NCBI RefSeq assembly: GCF_947502395.1
Contig: NZ_CANMZM010000002.1
Span: 310,001-374,000, forward strand
DNA length: 64,000 nucleotides
Direction: 5' to 3'
DNA from: an uncultured Erythrobacter sp.
GTDB taxonomy: Bacteria > Pseudomonadota > Alphaproteobacteria > Sphingomonadales > Sphingomonadaceae
Shown here: positions 1 through 9,070 of the stretch, in pieces
How the letters are laid out: each line of letters opens with the position of its first letter
How positions within the stretch are numbered: the stretch's first letter is position 1
Made by a program: the position numbers and the translations under genes
Notes under the pieces: generated by a model
What the model was told of the DNA's origin: nothing
Databases searched by the model: none
Seen by the model: the letters and a program-made list of their open reading frames with translations, nothing else

Positions 1-606
1 TGCGCCTTCTTTGTAGCCTTCGATCCTTTCAATCGGCGTGCCGCGCGGCAGGCGGATATGGCCTGGAGCGAGGCTTACGCCGCCCAACTTTGCCTGCCAT
101 TGATCGGTTTCATCGGTTTCCTTCAGATGCAGGTCAACCTCGGGCGGAAGGGCAAGACCATGCGCCATCTCCGGCCAGCGTTCTCGAATTCGTTGCGGCA
201 AGGTTGGCACATCTGGGAGAACCACCTCGCGCTTGGTCAGGGTCGAGAACACGCCATGAGCCAAGCGCCTCGGACCACCAGACAAAAGCGGCAAGCCCGT
301 GGCAATCACTGCATGAGGCGGTGTCTCCAGCCGCAACGCTTGGGCCAACATCAAGCGCAGCACACTGCGCGGCTTTGCATCATCTGGAAGCGGCTTCTTG
401 GTCGCGCTGTCGATCAGCGCATCGAGATCGCTCAGCCACCGCAAAGCCTCTCCCGCTATGGCCCTAGCCAATGCCTGATCCGGCGCCTTCCTCACATCGC
501 GCAAAGCGGCAGGCGCGGCCTGCTCGAGGGTTTCCCCCCGGCGCAGCACCGCATCGAGCATCTTGAGCGCGGCTCTTCGCGCGTGAATTCCGGAAGGTTG
601 TGCCAT
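1..606 (-). CDS. rsmB: 16S rRNA (cytosine-967-C5)-methyltransferase RsmB, N-terminal part
   Basis: The reading frame opens with ATG at 606 and stays open to the window edge, so only about 202 N-terminal residues are visible. Residues 5-130 read as a NusB-like RNA-binding domain (RRAALKMLDAVL, then LARAIAGEALRW). The last visible residues (RGTPIERIEGYKEGA) match the segment just before the methyltransferase core in RsmB/Fmu proteins. The family methylates C967 of 16S rRNA in the cytoplasm using SAM. The catalytic cysteines lie outside the window. Another NusB-containing RsmB-type methyltransferase remains possible. Confidence 0.8.
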   Translation of the reverse strand, partial: MAQPSGIHARRAALKMLDAVLRRGETLEQAAPAALRDVRKAPDQALARAIAGEALRWLSDLDALIDSATKKPLPDDAKPRSVLRLMLAQALRLETPPHAVIATGLPLLSGGPRRLAHGVFSTLTKREVVLPDVPTLPQRIRERWPEMAHGLALPPEVDLHLKETDETDQWQAKLGGVSLAPGHIRLPRGTPIERIEGYKEGA

Positions 607-665
607 TGGCGGCTCGCTTAGCGCTCCTTGAAACAAAGCGCCACTTTGCGCATTTGATAAATACG

Positions 666-836
666 ATGACCACAGAGAAATCCCCTGAAGCCAAAGCCTT
701 CAAGAAACCCAAGCATTGGACTAATGATCCGGTGCCTAAGCCTAAGGCGGTCGATCCGGACAAGGATGAACCGCGCGACTTGTCTCCCACGCGCTATGGC
801 GATTGGGAGAAAGACGGGATTGCCTGGGATTTTTAG
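666..836 (+). CDS. DUF1674 / succinate dehydrogenase assembly factor 4-like protein
   Basis: This 56-residue protein ends in RYGDWEKDGIAWDF, the C-terminal hallmark of the DUF1674 (SDHAF4) family. In mitochondria this family helps mature the flavinylated SdhA subunit, and bacterial homologues are presumed to do the same. The rest is lysine- and proline-rich, probably unstructured, and has no signal peptide. ATG 666 is preferred over the in-frame start at 600, which adds residues with no family resemblance and overlaps the divergent rsmB start. The family call is firm. The role in this organism is inference. Confidence 0.8.
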   Translation: MTTEKSPEAKAFKKPKHWTNDPVPKPKAVDPDKDEPRDLSPTRYGDWEKDGIAWDF

Positions 837-852
837 AGTTTCTTGTTTCTCG

Positions 853-870
853 CACCCGCATCCGCGGGTG
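853..870. terminator. GC-rich hairpin between convergent genes
   Basis: A perfect 7-bp inverted repeat (CACCCGC, loop ATCC, GCGGGTG) lies between the stop codons of the SDHAF4-like gene and the facing P450 gene. There is no clear T-run on either side, so it is at best a weak or factor-assisted bidirectional terminator. Confidence 0.4.
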
Positions 871-903
871 GATCCTCGCTAGACGGCCTTCGGCACCGTT
901 GCC

Positions 904-2313
904 TCACAACTTCTTGAATTCGATCTTCAAGCCATCCTTAGGCTGCGGGATTGGCCAAGGCTGCCATTCGGGTGAGTAGCCCTGCTCGGCTTCGATCCGA
1001 TAGCGTTGCAAGAGCTGCGCAAGCAGGATCTTCACTTGCATATAAGCAAAGTGAAGCCCCAGACACATATGCGCGCCGCCACCGAAGGGAACCCAGGCAT
1101 ATTTGTGGCGCGCCTTCACCTTATCCGGTGTGAAGCGCATCGGATCGAAGGTGTAGGGATTGTCCCAATATTCGTCTGAATGGTGGGTCCAATAGATGTT
1201 GATCCCCACCGCTTGGCCCGCAGGAATGCGATAACCTCCAAACTCAAAATCCTTAAGCGCTCGTCGCGGCATCGACGGCACCGGCGGCATCATCCGCATG
1301 GTTTCCTTGAACGCCATTTCCGTAAGCTCAAGCTTGCCAAGGTCTTCATAAGAAAGCGGGCGCGGGTTGCCGTCTGCATCGGGACCGCCGGTGACGGCAA
1401 AAATCTCTTCGCGCAACTTTTCCTGCCACGCTGGCTGGGTCGCGAGGTAGTACATGAAGGATGTAGCCGAGGAGGTGATGGTGTCATGCGCCGCCATCAT
1501 CAGGAAGCTCATGTGATCGACCACGGCATCGACTTCGAGAAGTGATCCATCTTCTTTTGTTGCGGTCGCGAACTGGCTGAACATGTCCTGCCCACCACCC
1601 TCTTTGCGCCGGCGGATCACTTCGCGGTTTAGAAATTCAACCATATAGGCGCGACCATCCACCCCCTTCTTCATCTTGGTGAAGGGCAAGGGTTTGCGAA
1701 CCGGTGCGACAGAAGCCTGGACCATATCAACAAAAGCGGTGTTGATCTTGTCTGCCTCTGGTCCCCATGGGATGCCAAGGAAACTATCAGCCGCAAGGTC
1801 AAGCGTGAGGCTTTTGATTGCCGGATTGAACCGCATCGGCCCTTCCCAACCAGCAACTTCGCGCGCGATGCCGGAATTGAGCGAGCCGCAATAATGACGC
1901 ATCGGCTCTGGTTTGAAAGCAATCGAAAGCGCCCGCCGATCAATCCGATGGTGATCAAAATCGAGCAGCATTAACCCCCGTGGGAAGAGCTGATCGAGCA
2001 CAGGCCCCCAACCTTGCTCGCTCGAGAAAATCTTGTCCTTGTTAAACAAAACCAGCTCATTGGCTTCCGCCCCAATCAGCGAGACATGCCAACCGCCAAA
2101 CGCCTTGGTTTTGTAGACTTTGCCATAGGTTTCAACCATCCGGCGCGTAAAACCATGTGGGTCAGCCAATTGCTTGAATGTGTTGCCGACCAGAGGCAGA
2201 CCTGCCTCGCCCGGAATGTGAGCGATGTCGCCATCCGTTGGAACGCCGTCGCTCCAATGCGGGAACTCGCTTGGCTCATCGATTGCGGGTTGTGGCTTGG
2301 CTAAAGTCGCCAT
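904..2313 (-). CDS. cytochrome P450
   Basis: This is a 469-residue soluble bacterial P450. It has the I-helix oxygen-activation motif AAHDT (about residues 274-278), the K-helix ExxR (ETMR, about 337-340) and the heme-thiolate loop FGGGAHMCLG with ligand Cys near 417. No membrane anchor is visible. ATG 2313 is preferred to the upstream in-frame start because a GGAG lies about 12 bases before it and the next residues match a normal P450 N-terminus. It will need a redox partner, and none is encoded nearby. The substrate cannot be read from sequence. The next gene upstream makes heme (hemH), which may or may not be functional coupling. Confidence 0.9.
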   Translation of the reverse strand: MATLAKPQPAIDEPSEFPHWSDGVPTDGDIAHIPGEAGLPLVGNTFKQLADPHGFTRRMVETYGKVYKTKAFGGWHVSLIGAEANELVLFNKDKIFSSEQGWGPVLDQLFPRGLMLLDFDHHRIDRRALSIAFKPEPMRHYCGSLNSGIAREVAGWEGPMRFNPAIKSLTLDLAADSFLGIPWGPEADKINTAFVDMVQASVAPVRKPLPFTKMKKGVDGRAYMVEFLNREVIRRRKEGGGQDMFSQFATATKEDGSLLEVDAVVDHMSFLMMAAHDTITSSATSFMYYLATQPAWQEKLREEIFAVTGGPDADGNPRPLSYEDLGKLELTEMAFKETMRMMPPVPSMPRRALKDFEFGGYRIPAGQAVGINIYWTHHSDEYWDNPYTFDPMRFTPDKVKARHKYAWVPFGGGAHMCLGLHFAYMQVKILLAQLLQRYRIEAEQGYSPEWQPWPIPQPKDGLKIEFKKL

Positions 2314-2392
2314 GGTGTGGTCTGCTCCAATGGGGAAATTCAGTTCAGGAATGCAACTTATCAAATCGAATGCCCGTCTGGAAGGTCGAATG

Positions 2393-3427
2393 TCAGACCC
2401 AGCCAGAAAGCTCGCGCTGAATCAGTGCTTCGAGCATCTTCACACCCGGACCCGAGACATTTAGGCATTCGAGCACGGCGAACTCTTCGCCGCCCGCTTC
2501 GAGGAATTCATCCCGCCCTTCGAGAGCAAGTTCTTCGAGCGTTTCGACGCAATCGGCTGAGAAGCCGGGAGCTGCCACGACGAGGCGCTTGGTTCCCTTT
2601 TTACCTTCAGCTTTCAATGTGTCATCGGTGGCTGGCTCAAGCCATTGCGCCGGGCCAAAGCGCGACTGGAATGTGGTTTCAAACCGCACACCTTCCCATT
2701 CGGGCCGGACCTCCAGACGTTCGCGCAAAAGCCGCGAGGTTTTTTGACAGTGGCAGTGATACGGATCACCTTTCTCAAGCGTCCGCAGCGGCATGCCGTG
2801 AAAGCTCAAGAGCATAACCTCAGGTCGGAACGGGAGCGCGCTAACTTGGGCAGTCAAATCATCTGCCAGCGCGGTCAAGTAGAGCTCTTCATCGTGATAG
2901 GGCGGCAGGAACCGTAAGGCTGGCTGCCAGCGCAAGCCTTTAAGCACACGCGCGACTTCGTCAAAAACGGTCGCGGTCGTGGCTGCTGAATATTGCGGGT
3001 AAAGCGGTGCGATCAGAATGCGATCACAGCCCCTTTGGATCAGCTTATTGAGCTGCGTATCGAGCGATGGATTACCATAGCGCATGGCATAATCAACGAT
3101 CACATTGTCGCCATACTGGCTCGCAATCGCCTCCGCCTGACGCGAAGTGATATCCGCAAGCGGCGAGCCTCGGTCGGTCCAAACCTTGGAATATGCAGCG
3201 GCGCTTTTCGCAGGACGCGTGTTCAAGATGATGCCGCGCAAGATCGGCTGCCATGCGATCGAAGGAATTTCGATAACGCGCGGATCGGACAAGAATTGCC
3301 TGAGATAGCGCTTTACCGAACCCGGATCAGGCGCATCAGGTGTCCCCAAATTGACGAGAAGCACGCCAACGGAGCCGCTCGCAACGGGCGGGTGATCATT
3401 CGGGAGATGTTGGTCTTGCCAAGTCAT
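2393..3427 (-). CDS. hemH: ferrochelatase
   Basis: Ferrochelatase inserts Fe(II) into protoporphyrin IX, the last step of protoheme synthesis. The 344-residue product has the expected start (VGVLLVNLGTPDAP), the metal-site histidine in LLSFHGMP and the acidic C-terminal segment ADCVETLEEL. Its length is normal. ATG 3427 (MTWQDQ) is chosen because the 35 residues upstream in the open frame look non-native. It lies 79 bases upstream of the P450 gene on the same strand and 94 bases downstream of the molybdenum oxidoreductase. Confidence 0.95.
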   Translation of the reverse strand: MTWQDQHLPNDHPPVASGSVGVLLVNLGTPDAPDPGSVKRYLRQFLSDPRVIEIPSIAWQPILRGIILNTRPAKSAAAYSKVWTDRGSPLADITSRQAEAIASQYGDNVIVDYAMRYGNPSLDTQLNKLIQRGCDRILIAPLYPQYSAATTATVFDEVARVLKGLRWQPALRFLPPYHDEELYLTALADDLTAQVSALPFRPEVMLLSFHGMPLRTLEKGDPYHCHCQKTSRLLRERLEVRPEWEGVRFETTFQSRFGPAQWLEPATDDTLKAEGKKGTKRLVVAAPGFSADCVETLEELALEGRDEFLEAGGEEFAVLECLNVSGPGVKMLEALIQRELSGWV

Positions 3428-3521
3428 TTGTGCTGGGAACGCTTCAAAATAGAATTCGGGTCCGAGCGTGGCGGCAAAACCAATCGAGTTTGCCGCGATC
3501 CCCACGCAACATGATTTGAGC

Positions 3522-5816
3522 CTAAAGCCCACCAGAAAGTAGGGGCAGTCGCCTCAACCGCAAGCCTGTAGCCGAAAAGAGAGCATTCGCAATAGCCGGG
3601 GAAACCACAGCTGCACCCAATTCACCCGGATCAACGGTGCGGGCGGCGCTCGGCAGGAAGTCGACAATAACTTCAGGGCAATCCGCAAGTTTGGGTAGCC
3701 CGAAGTCCGCATATTCAAAGCTTTCTGGCAAACCTCCGCGCATTACCGGTGAATGGCCTAGCGCAATGCCAAGCCCAAACAACAGCCCGCCTTCGATCTG
3801 CTGCCGAGCAATATCGAGATTGACAATCCGCCCGATATCAACCGCTGCCGCTAAGCGCGCAACCCGAAGCCCGCCCTCGCCGCGCCGAGCCGTAGCAACG
3901 CACGCAATCCTCCCACCTGTTTCGGGGTCTCCTATTCGGTAGCAGGCCAACCCCTGTCCGCTTTGGTCCTGACCACCACCCCATTCCGCAAGCGATGCCG
4001 CACGCTGGAGACAGGCGGCGAGGCGGACATCAGAACCCAGCATCGACATGCGGTAGGAAAGCGGTTCGCGCCCGCTTGCTTCTGCGATTTCATCGACAAA
4101 GCTCTCAATGCCAAAAGCGCTGGCGATATGAGCATTGCCGCGCACTCGCCCTGTAGGATAGCCAGTCTCCACGGGAATATGGCGCACAGTTACGCTGGGA
4201 AGCTCATAAGCCGGCACAGCCCCTTCGAGGGCGAGGGCATCCTTCTGTCCCGTGGTCTCTCGAATCGCGGCCCAAGGGGTCAAATTATCGAACAGCCGCT
4301 TCCCGAATTCATGCGTAGATGGTGGAGTGGCAACCCGCAGTTTGAGCGCGTCGATCGCGCCACTCGTCTGTCCGCCTTCGTCGCCGCCTGCCAATTGCGC
4401 GCCGATCAAGGTGTAGACAGGTGCTGAAGGCCGTGATCGGATGACCTCCTCGCGCCGCGACCAAGTTAGCTGAACCGGGCGCTCCAGCTCCTTGGCGATC
4501 TGCGCTACCTCAATAGCGTGATCATGCTCGAGGCGCGCGTCAAAGCTGCCGCCGGCTGACATCGGATAGAGCGCTACATCTTCAATGCTCAGCCCGACCG
4601 CCTTGGCCGCAGCCGAACGCGCTTGTTCTGGTGCTTGAGATGCGATCCACAGCTCCAGCCGTCCATCGGTGTATCGCGCCACCGCACTAGCGGTCTCAAC
4701 CGGCGCAGCGTGGAACGCGTTGACCTCATAGCGTCGCGCCATATCAACGCGAGTCATCGCCTCTTCGCCGAAGCCAGTTTCAGCAATCTTGAAGCTGTCA
4801 CCAGAGCTCAAGAGCGTGTCGAGCCTTGCGGTGATATCGTCGCTGTTAACGGGAAAATCGGTCTTGAATTGCGGTACCATCGCTTGCAGAGCGCGATCTG
4901 CCGCCCACCACGTCGTGGCCGCGACAGCTAACCAACGTTTGTTTCGAACAACTCCGACAACGCCAGAAATACCGCGCGCGCCATCAGGATCGAAATCGGT
5001 AAGCTCGCTGCCATTGTTTGGCCCATGCCGGATCGCAGCATAGACCATACCGGGAAGCCGCACATCGCCCGCAAATCGATGAGATCCATCGACCTTCGAA
5101 GGCAAATCAATACGCGGTGGAGAATTGATGTCCGGCACATCAGGATCGTTTCCAGCCAGATTCCCGCTTGATGGCTCTGGACGCAAGGGCGGAGGATCGG
5201 GTGGCGATTGCTCGGCAGCGCCAACGGCAAGCTCGCCAAATGTGGCGCGATTATCGCCCCAACTGACGATGCCATTGGCTACCTCGCACTCTTCCCATGT
5301 CGTGCCCCAACGCTCTGCCGCTTCCATTGCGAGCACGGCTCGCGCAGCAGCAGCTGCCTCTCTGGCAGGCATTTCATAAGCTACCAACGAGGTTCCATCA
5401 GCCGTGGCGGTAAACGCTTTTGACGTTGCAAAACGCTCAGCGAGCACCGCATCGCTGGTCTCAGACAGGCCAGCAGCAAGTGGGTCCCAAAGACCGATCC
5501 ACCGTTCAGCAAGCTTCGTATTGGGATAAGCAGCTGCAGCCGCGGCGGGCTCTACTGCAATCTGGCGCCAGTCTGCGCCCAATTCCTCGGCGACTATCTG
5601 AGGCAAAAGCGTGGTGATCCCTTGTCCCATCTCAAGCTGGGGCACGGCGACCGTAACCACCCCGTCCTCAGCCACTTTGAGCCACGCGCCCAACACATGC
5701 TCGCCTCGCGCCGCAGTAAGTGGATTGGGATAGTTCCGCGGTAAAGCCCACCAGGCGACGACCAAGGCGCCACCAATGGCAGCGCCTCCGATCACACCTC
5801 GTCGGGTTATCTGCAT
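3522..5816 (-). CDS. molybdopterin-dependent oxidoreductase, isoquinoline 1-oxidoreductase beta (IorB)-like
   Basis: This 764-residue protein has a twin-arginine start (TRRGVIGG) and a hydrophobic stretch, so it is probably exported by Tat as a cofactor-loaded periplasmic or membrane-anchored enzyme. The order of motifs fits the large subunit of the xanthine/aldehyde oxidase family: LEMGQGI near residue 62, a modified Gly-rich loop (AGGSFDAR), an ESFVDEIAEASG segment, and a C-terminal PGELG carrying the presumed catalytic Glu. These enzymes hydroxylate aldehydes or N-heterocycles and normally need a small 2Fe-2S subunit. None is seen here. It starts 5 bases after the stop of apbC, so the two are likely co-transcribed. 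The substrate is unknown. Confidence 0.85.
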   Translation of the reverse strand: MQITRRGVIGGAAIGGALVVAWWALPRNYPNPLTAARGEHVLGAWLKVAEDGVVTVAVPQLEMGQGITTLLPQIVAEELGADWRQIAVEPAAAAAAYPNTKLAERWIGLWDPLAAGLSETSDAVLAERFATSKAFTATADGTSLVAYEMPAREAAAAARAVLAMEAAERWGTTWEECEVANGIVSWGDNRATFGELAVGAAEQSPPDPPPLRPEPSSGNLAGNDPDVPDINSPPRIDLPSKVDGSHRFAGDVRLPGMVYAAIRHGPNNGSELTDFDPDGARGISGVVGVVRNKRWLAVAATTWWAADRALQAMVPQFKTDFPVNSDDITARLDTLLSSGDSFKIAETGFGEEAMTRVDMARRYEVNAFHAAPVETASAVARYTDGRLELWIASQAPEQARSAAAKAVGLSIEDVALYPMSAGGSFDARLEHDHAIEVAQIAKELERPVQLTWSRREEVIRSRPSAPVYTLIGAQLAGGDEGGQTSGAIDALKLRVATPPSTHEFGKRLFDNLTPWAAIRETTGQKDALALEGAVPAYELPSVTVRHIPVETGYPTGRVRGNAHIASAFGIESFVDEIAEASGREPLSYRMSMLGSDVRLAACLQRAASLAEWGGGQDQSGQGLACYRIGDPETGGRIACVATARRGEGGLRVARLAAAVDIGRIVNLDIARQQIEGGLLFGLGIALGHSPVMRGGLPESFEYADFGLPKLADCPEVIVDFLPSAARTVDPGELGAAVVSPAIANALFSATGLRLRRLPLLSGGL

Positions 5817-5821
5817 TGCAC

Positions 5822-6823
5822 CTATATCTTCCCTTGTGTGATCCAGCGGTCAAGCGCGCTCGCGATCGCCAAGAAGGGAGCTGCGCCCTCATCGTCACCG
5901 GCCGCGGGTGGCTTGCCCGCATCGCCTGCGAGCCGCGTTTCGATAGTGAGTGGGATACGACCCAAGAAGGGAATCTCAAGCGCGCCTGCAAACTTCTCCA
6001 CGCCGCCTTCACCGAAGGGGTTCGAGACATGCCCGCATTCAGGGCAAGCATAACCCGCCATATTCTCAACCAGGCCAATGATCGGCACGTCGCCATCTTC
6101 AAAGAGTTGACCAGCCCGCGCAGCATCAAGCAGGGCCAAGTCCTGCGGGGTCGAAACCAAAACTGCTCCATCAGGCTTGCTATCCGCCATCATCGATATC
6201 TGCACATCGCCCGTGCCCGGGGGCAGATCGATCAACAGGAGCTCTGTATCGTCCCACTTCGCATCGACGATCTGAGTGAGCGCTTTGCCCGCCATCGGTC
6301 CTCGCCATGCGAGCGCTTTTCCCTGCGCCACAAGATTACCCATAGAGAGCATTTTGACACCATGGGGGCTTTCCACCGGCACCAGCTTGTCGCCATCCGC
6401 TTCTGGCTTTGCATTTTCTGTGGCGAGGAGGCGCGCCTGGGAGGGACCGTAAATGTCTCCATCGATCACTCCGACCTTGCGACCCATCTTAGCCAAAGCG
6501 ACCGCGAGATTGGTGGTGAGGGTTGATTTGCCCACTCCGCCTTTGCCAGAACCCACTGCGATTATCATGCGGCGGCGGCGATCCGCGATAAGAGCCACGC
6601 GCACCTCTTCGACTTGCGTTAGCCCGCCAAGCGTATCTTCGATAAGCTTCTCAAGCTCTTCACGTGCCTTGGCACCCAGATCACCGGCTTCGGCCACCAC
6701 GATAGCGCGACCCTCTTTCAGCCTTGCCGAGCGCACGCGGCCCTGAATCTCAATCGGCAATGCTCTCCGCAAAAGGGCTTCGTCTTGCTCCAAATTGGCT
6801 TGTGTGTTCTCATCGCTGCTCAT
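5822..6823 (-). CDS. apbC: Mrp/ApbC/NBP35-family iron-sulfur cluster carrier ATPase
   Basis: This 333-residue cytoplasmic P-loop ATPase has an N-terminal MIP18-like domain (about 10-80), the deviant Walker A GSGKGGVGKST (91-101) and a C-terminal CPEC pair (Cys260, Cys263) that bridges a 4Fe-4S cluster between two monomers. The family delivers Fe-S clusters to target enzymes. Its position directly ahead of the molybdenum hydroxylase gene suggests, but does not prove, a role in maturing that enzyme or its missing Fe-S partner. It is divergent from hflK. Confidence 0.93.
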   Translation of the reverse strand: MSSDENTQANLEQDEALLRRALPIEIQGRVRSARLKEGRAIVVAEAGDLGAKAREELEKLIEDTLGGLTQVEEVRVALIADRRRRMIIAVGSGKGGVGKSTLTTNLAVALAKMGRKVGVIDGDIYGPSQARLLATENAKPEADGDKLVPVESPHGVKMLSMGNLVAQGKALAWRGPMAGKALTQIVDAKWDDTELLLIDLPPGTGDVQISMMADSKPDGAVLVSTPQDLALLDAARAGQLFEDGDVPIIGLVENMAGYACPECGHVSNPFGEGGVEKFAGALEIPFLGRIPLTIETRLAGDAGKPPAAGDDEGAAPFLAIASALDRWITQGKI

Positions 6824-6897
6824 GGCTTTGGGCCTCTAACATCAAAATCCGTGTTTCAACCCCTGTTTTTCCTGCAAACGCATCCTATAGAAAGAAC

Positions 6898-8022
6898 ATG
6901 CGAATTTTTGACGGTTTCAGAAAACAATTCGGCCTCGCGATGGCTGGCAAGAAAAACCCTTGGGGCAAACCCGGCGGAAGTGGGGCGGATTCTGGCGGGA
7001 ATGAGTCTTCGGGAGACAATTCAGAAGGCCCCCGCAATCCTTGGCTCCCGGGCGGAGGCGGCGGAGACAAACCGCGTCGCTCTGCCAGCATCGAAGACAT
7101 CTTTAAGAATAAAGGCCCCGAAGGTCCGCGCCGTGCAGGCGGAGGTGGAGGCCCTTCACTTCGTTTCCCTGATCGTCCCGGAGGCGGCAGCTGGCTACCC
7201 ATTGCATTGGTCGCAATTGCCGCCGTTTGGGTCCTCTTTTCAAGCGTCCACTTCGTTCAGCCCGGCGAGCAGGCAACCGTCACCCGATTTGGCGGCAAGT
7301 ATGTCGGCAGCTTCTCGCAAGGCACCAACTGGTCCTATCCTTATCCAATCAGTATCGTCGAAATAGAGAACGTTGAAGCCGCCCGTATCGAAGAAGTGCC
7401 AAGCAAGCTTATCCTGACAGGAGACCAGAACTTGGTCGATCTGTCATATTCAGTACGCTGGAACATCAACGACATTTCCTTGTTCCAATTCCAATTGGCA
7501 GATCCTGTGGAGACCGTGCGAGAGGCGGCGGAAACCGCGATGCGTTCATCGGTTGCTGAGAAAACGCTCGATACGGTCATCTCAGGTGAAGGTCGCGCAG
7601 ACATTCAGGCCAATGTCCAAACCCGAATGCAAGGCATACTCGACAGCTATGGTGCCGGGATTACCGTGCTTGGTATCGAAGTAGACAAGACCGATCCGCC
7701 CGAAAGCGTAGTCGAGGCGTTCAATGACGTTCTTGCAGCGCAACAGGATGCGGAACGTGAATTGAACGGTGCTCGTCGTTATTCACAGCGGCTGCTGGCC
7801 CGCGCAGAGGGTGATGCCGAACAGTTTAATCAGATTTACGGCGAATATCGCCTCGCCCCGGAAGTGACGCGCCGAAGGATGTATTACGAGACAATGGAAG
7901 CCGTGCTTTCCCGGACTGACAAAACCGTGATCGACGCCGATGGCGTGACCCCGTATCTGCCACTGCGCGAGGTTGAGCGCCGCTCGGCCCAGCCAACAAC
8001 TCCAGCGACGGAGGGGCAGTAA
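6898..8022 (+). CDS. hflK: HflK, membrane protease regulator (SPFH/band 7 family)
   Basis: HflK and HflC form a large SPFH cage around the FtsH protease in the inner membrane and control its access to substrates. The 374-residue product has a Gly/Pro-rich cytoplasmic N-terminus (about 1-95), one membrane segment (IALVAIAAVWVLF), then the periplasmic SPFH domain starting HFVQPGEQATVTRFGG. ATG 6898 is chosen. ATG 6940 (MAGKKNPWG) is a close alternative giving 360 residues. hflC follows after a single base. Confidence 0.93.
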   Translation: MRIFDGFRKQFGLAMAGKKNPWGKPGGSGADSGGNESSGDNSEGPRNPWLPGGGGGDKPRRSASIEDIFKNKGPEGPRRAGGGGGPSLRFPDRPGGGSWLPIALVAIAAVWVLFSSVHFVQPGEQATVTRFGGKYVGSFSQGTNWSYPYPISIVEIENVEAARIEEVPSKLILTGDQNLVDLSYSVRWNINDISLFQFQLADPVETVREAAETAMRSSVAEKTLDTVISGEGRADIQANVQTRMQGILDSYGAGITVLGIEVDKTDPPESVVEAFNDVLAAQQDAERELNGARRYSQRLLARAEGDAEQFNQIYGEYRLAPEVTRRRMYYETMEAVLSRTDKTVIDADGVTPYLPLREVERRSAQPTTPATEGQ

Positions 8023-8023
8023 C

Positions 8024-8866
8024 ATGGAAAACATTTGGACCCGTTTCAAACTGCCAATCATCGCAGCAGGCGTTCTTCTTGTCGGGGTTGCCTCGACGCT
8101 CTTTGTGACGCCTGAGACCAAACAAGCGGTCATCATTCGCACAGGTGAGCCGCAAGACATCGTCAACATGTACGATCCCGAAGACCCCTTTGGTCAGACC
8201 GGAGCCGGTATCTGGTGGCGCATTCCCTTCGTTGACCGTGTGCAAATGGTCGAGCGCCGCGTGCTTGATCTTGATATGGACAATGAACAAGTACTCACCA
8301 GTGATCAGCAGCGTCTTCGCGTAAACGCCTATGCGCGCTACCGGATCATTCAGCCGGTCACCATGATTGAGCGTGCCGGCGACGAATCGCGCCTCAACGT
8401 GCAGCTTGCCCGGATTTTGCGTTCGGCCTTGCGTCAGGAATTGGGCCGGCGGACCTTCGCCAGCCTTCTGACAGCAGAGCGCGGCAGTGCGATGACCCAG
8501 ATTCGTGAAACACTCGACACACAGTCACGTGAATATGGCGCGCAGATCATTGATGTACGGATCAAAGCGGCTGACTTGCCCGAAGGAACGCCATTGCAAG
8601 CGGCCTTCACCCGGATGATTTCCGAGCGGCAAGAGCAAGCTGAGACCATCCGTGCACAGGGACGCAAGAACGCGCAGATTATCCGCGCACAAGCCGATGC
8701 GCAGGCTGCATCAACCTATGCAGACGCCTATGGCAAAGACCCGGATTTCTACGATTTCTATCGCGCCATGGAGAGCTATCGTCAAACCTTCATCAATGGA
8801 GACGGCGACAGCACAATGGTGCTTGACGCGGACAATGAGTACTTCAATCAGTTCAACGGGCAATAA
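8024..8866 (+). CDS. hflC: HflC, membrane protease regulator (SPFH/band 7 family)
   Basis: This 280-residue partner of HflK has an N-terminal membrane anchor (PIIAAGVLLVGVASTLFV) followed by a band-7 domain (KQAVIIRTGEPQDIV) and the conserved late segment with many Gln/Ala (IIRAQADAQAAS). ATG 8024 lies one base after the hflK stop, a tight translational arrangement. The following gene, degP, is also an envelope proteolysis gene, so this is a membrane and periplasm quality-control neighbourhood. Confidence 0.94.
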   Translation: MENIWTRFKLPIIAAGVLLVGVASTLFVTPETKQAVIIRTGEPQDIVNMYDPEDPFGQTGAGIWWRIPFVDRVQMVERRVLDLDMDNEQVLTSDQQRLRVNAYARYRIIQPVTMIERAGDESRLNVQLARILRSALRQELGRRTFASLLTAERGSAMTQIRETLDTQSREYGAQIIDVRIKAADLPEGTPLQAAFTRMISERQEQAETIRAQGRKNAQIIRAQADAQAASTYADAYGKDPDFYDFYRAMESYRQTFINGDGDSTMVLDADNEYFNQFNGQ

Positions 8867-9070
8867 TTAGGGCCAATAAGCGTGGCCAATGATGCGCATA
8901 GGTTGACCGAGGTTTACGCCTCTCGACCGACCAACGGCATACTTCCGACTACGAACGTGGTTGTGCGTTCAAACGCCGTTAAGTGCATCTGGGGCCTAAA
9001 CGTGGTCGTAGTTTGAAGAGACCTAGGCGCCGATCCATTCGGATGCCTATGTAGGAAGGAATAAGAGGAC

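Noticed and set aside
464..790. 108-residue minus-strand open frame
   Set aside because: It overlaps the rsmB start in another frame and the SDHAF4-like gene on the opposite strand. Its composition is not protein-like.
5720..6526. 268-residue plus-strand open frame
   Set aside because: It is the antisense shadow of apbC and the start of the molybdenum hydroxylase gene, with atypical composition.
9010..9050. Heat-shock type promoter before degP (TTTGAA with a downstream CCATTC)
   Set aside because: The spacer is about 17 bases and the -10 match is poor, so it cannot be separated from chance.
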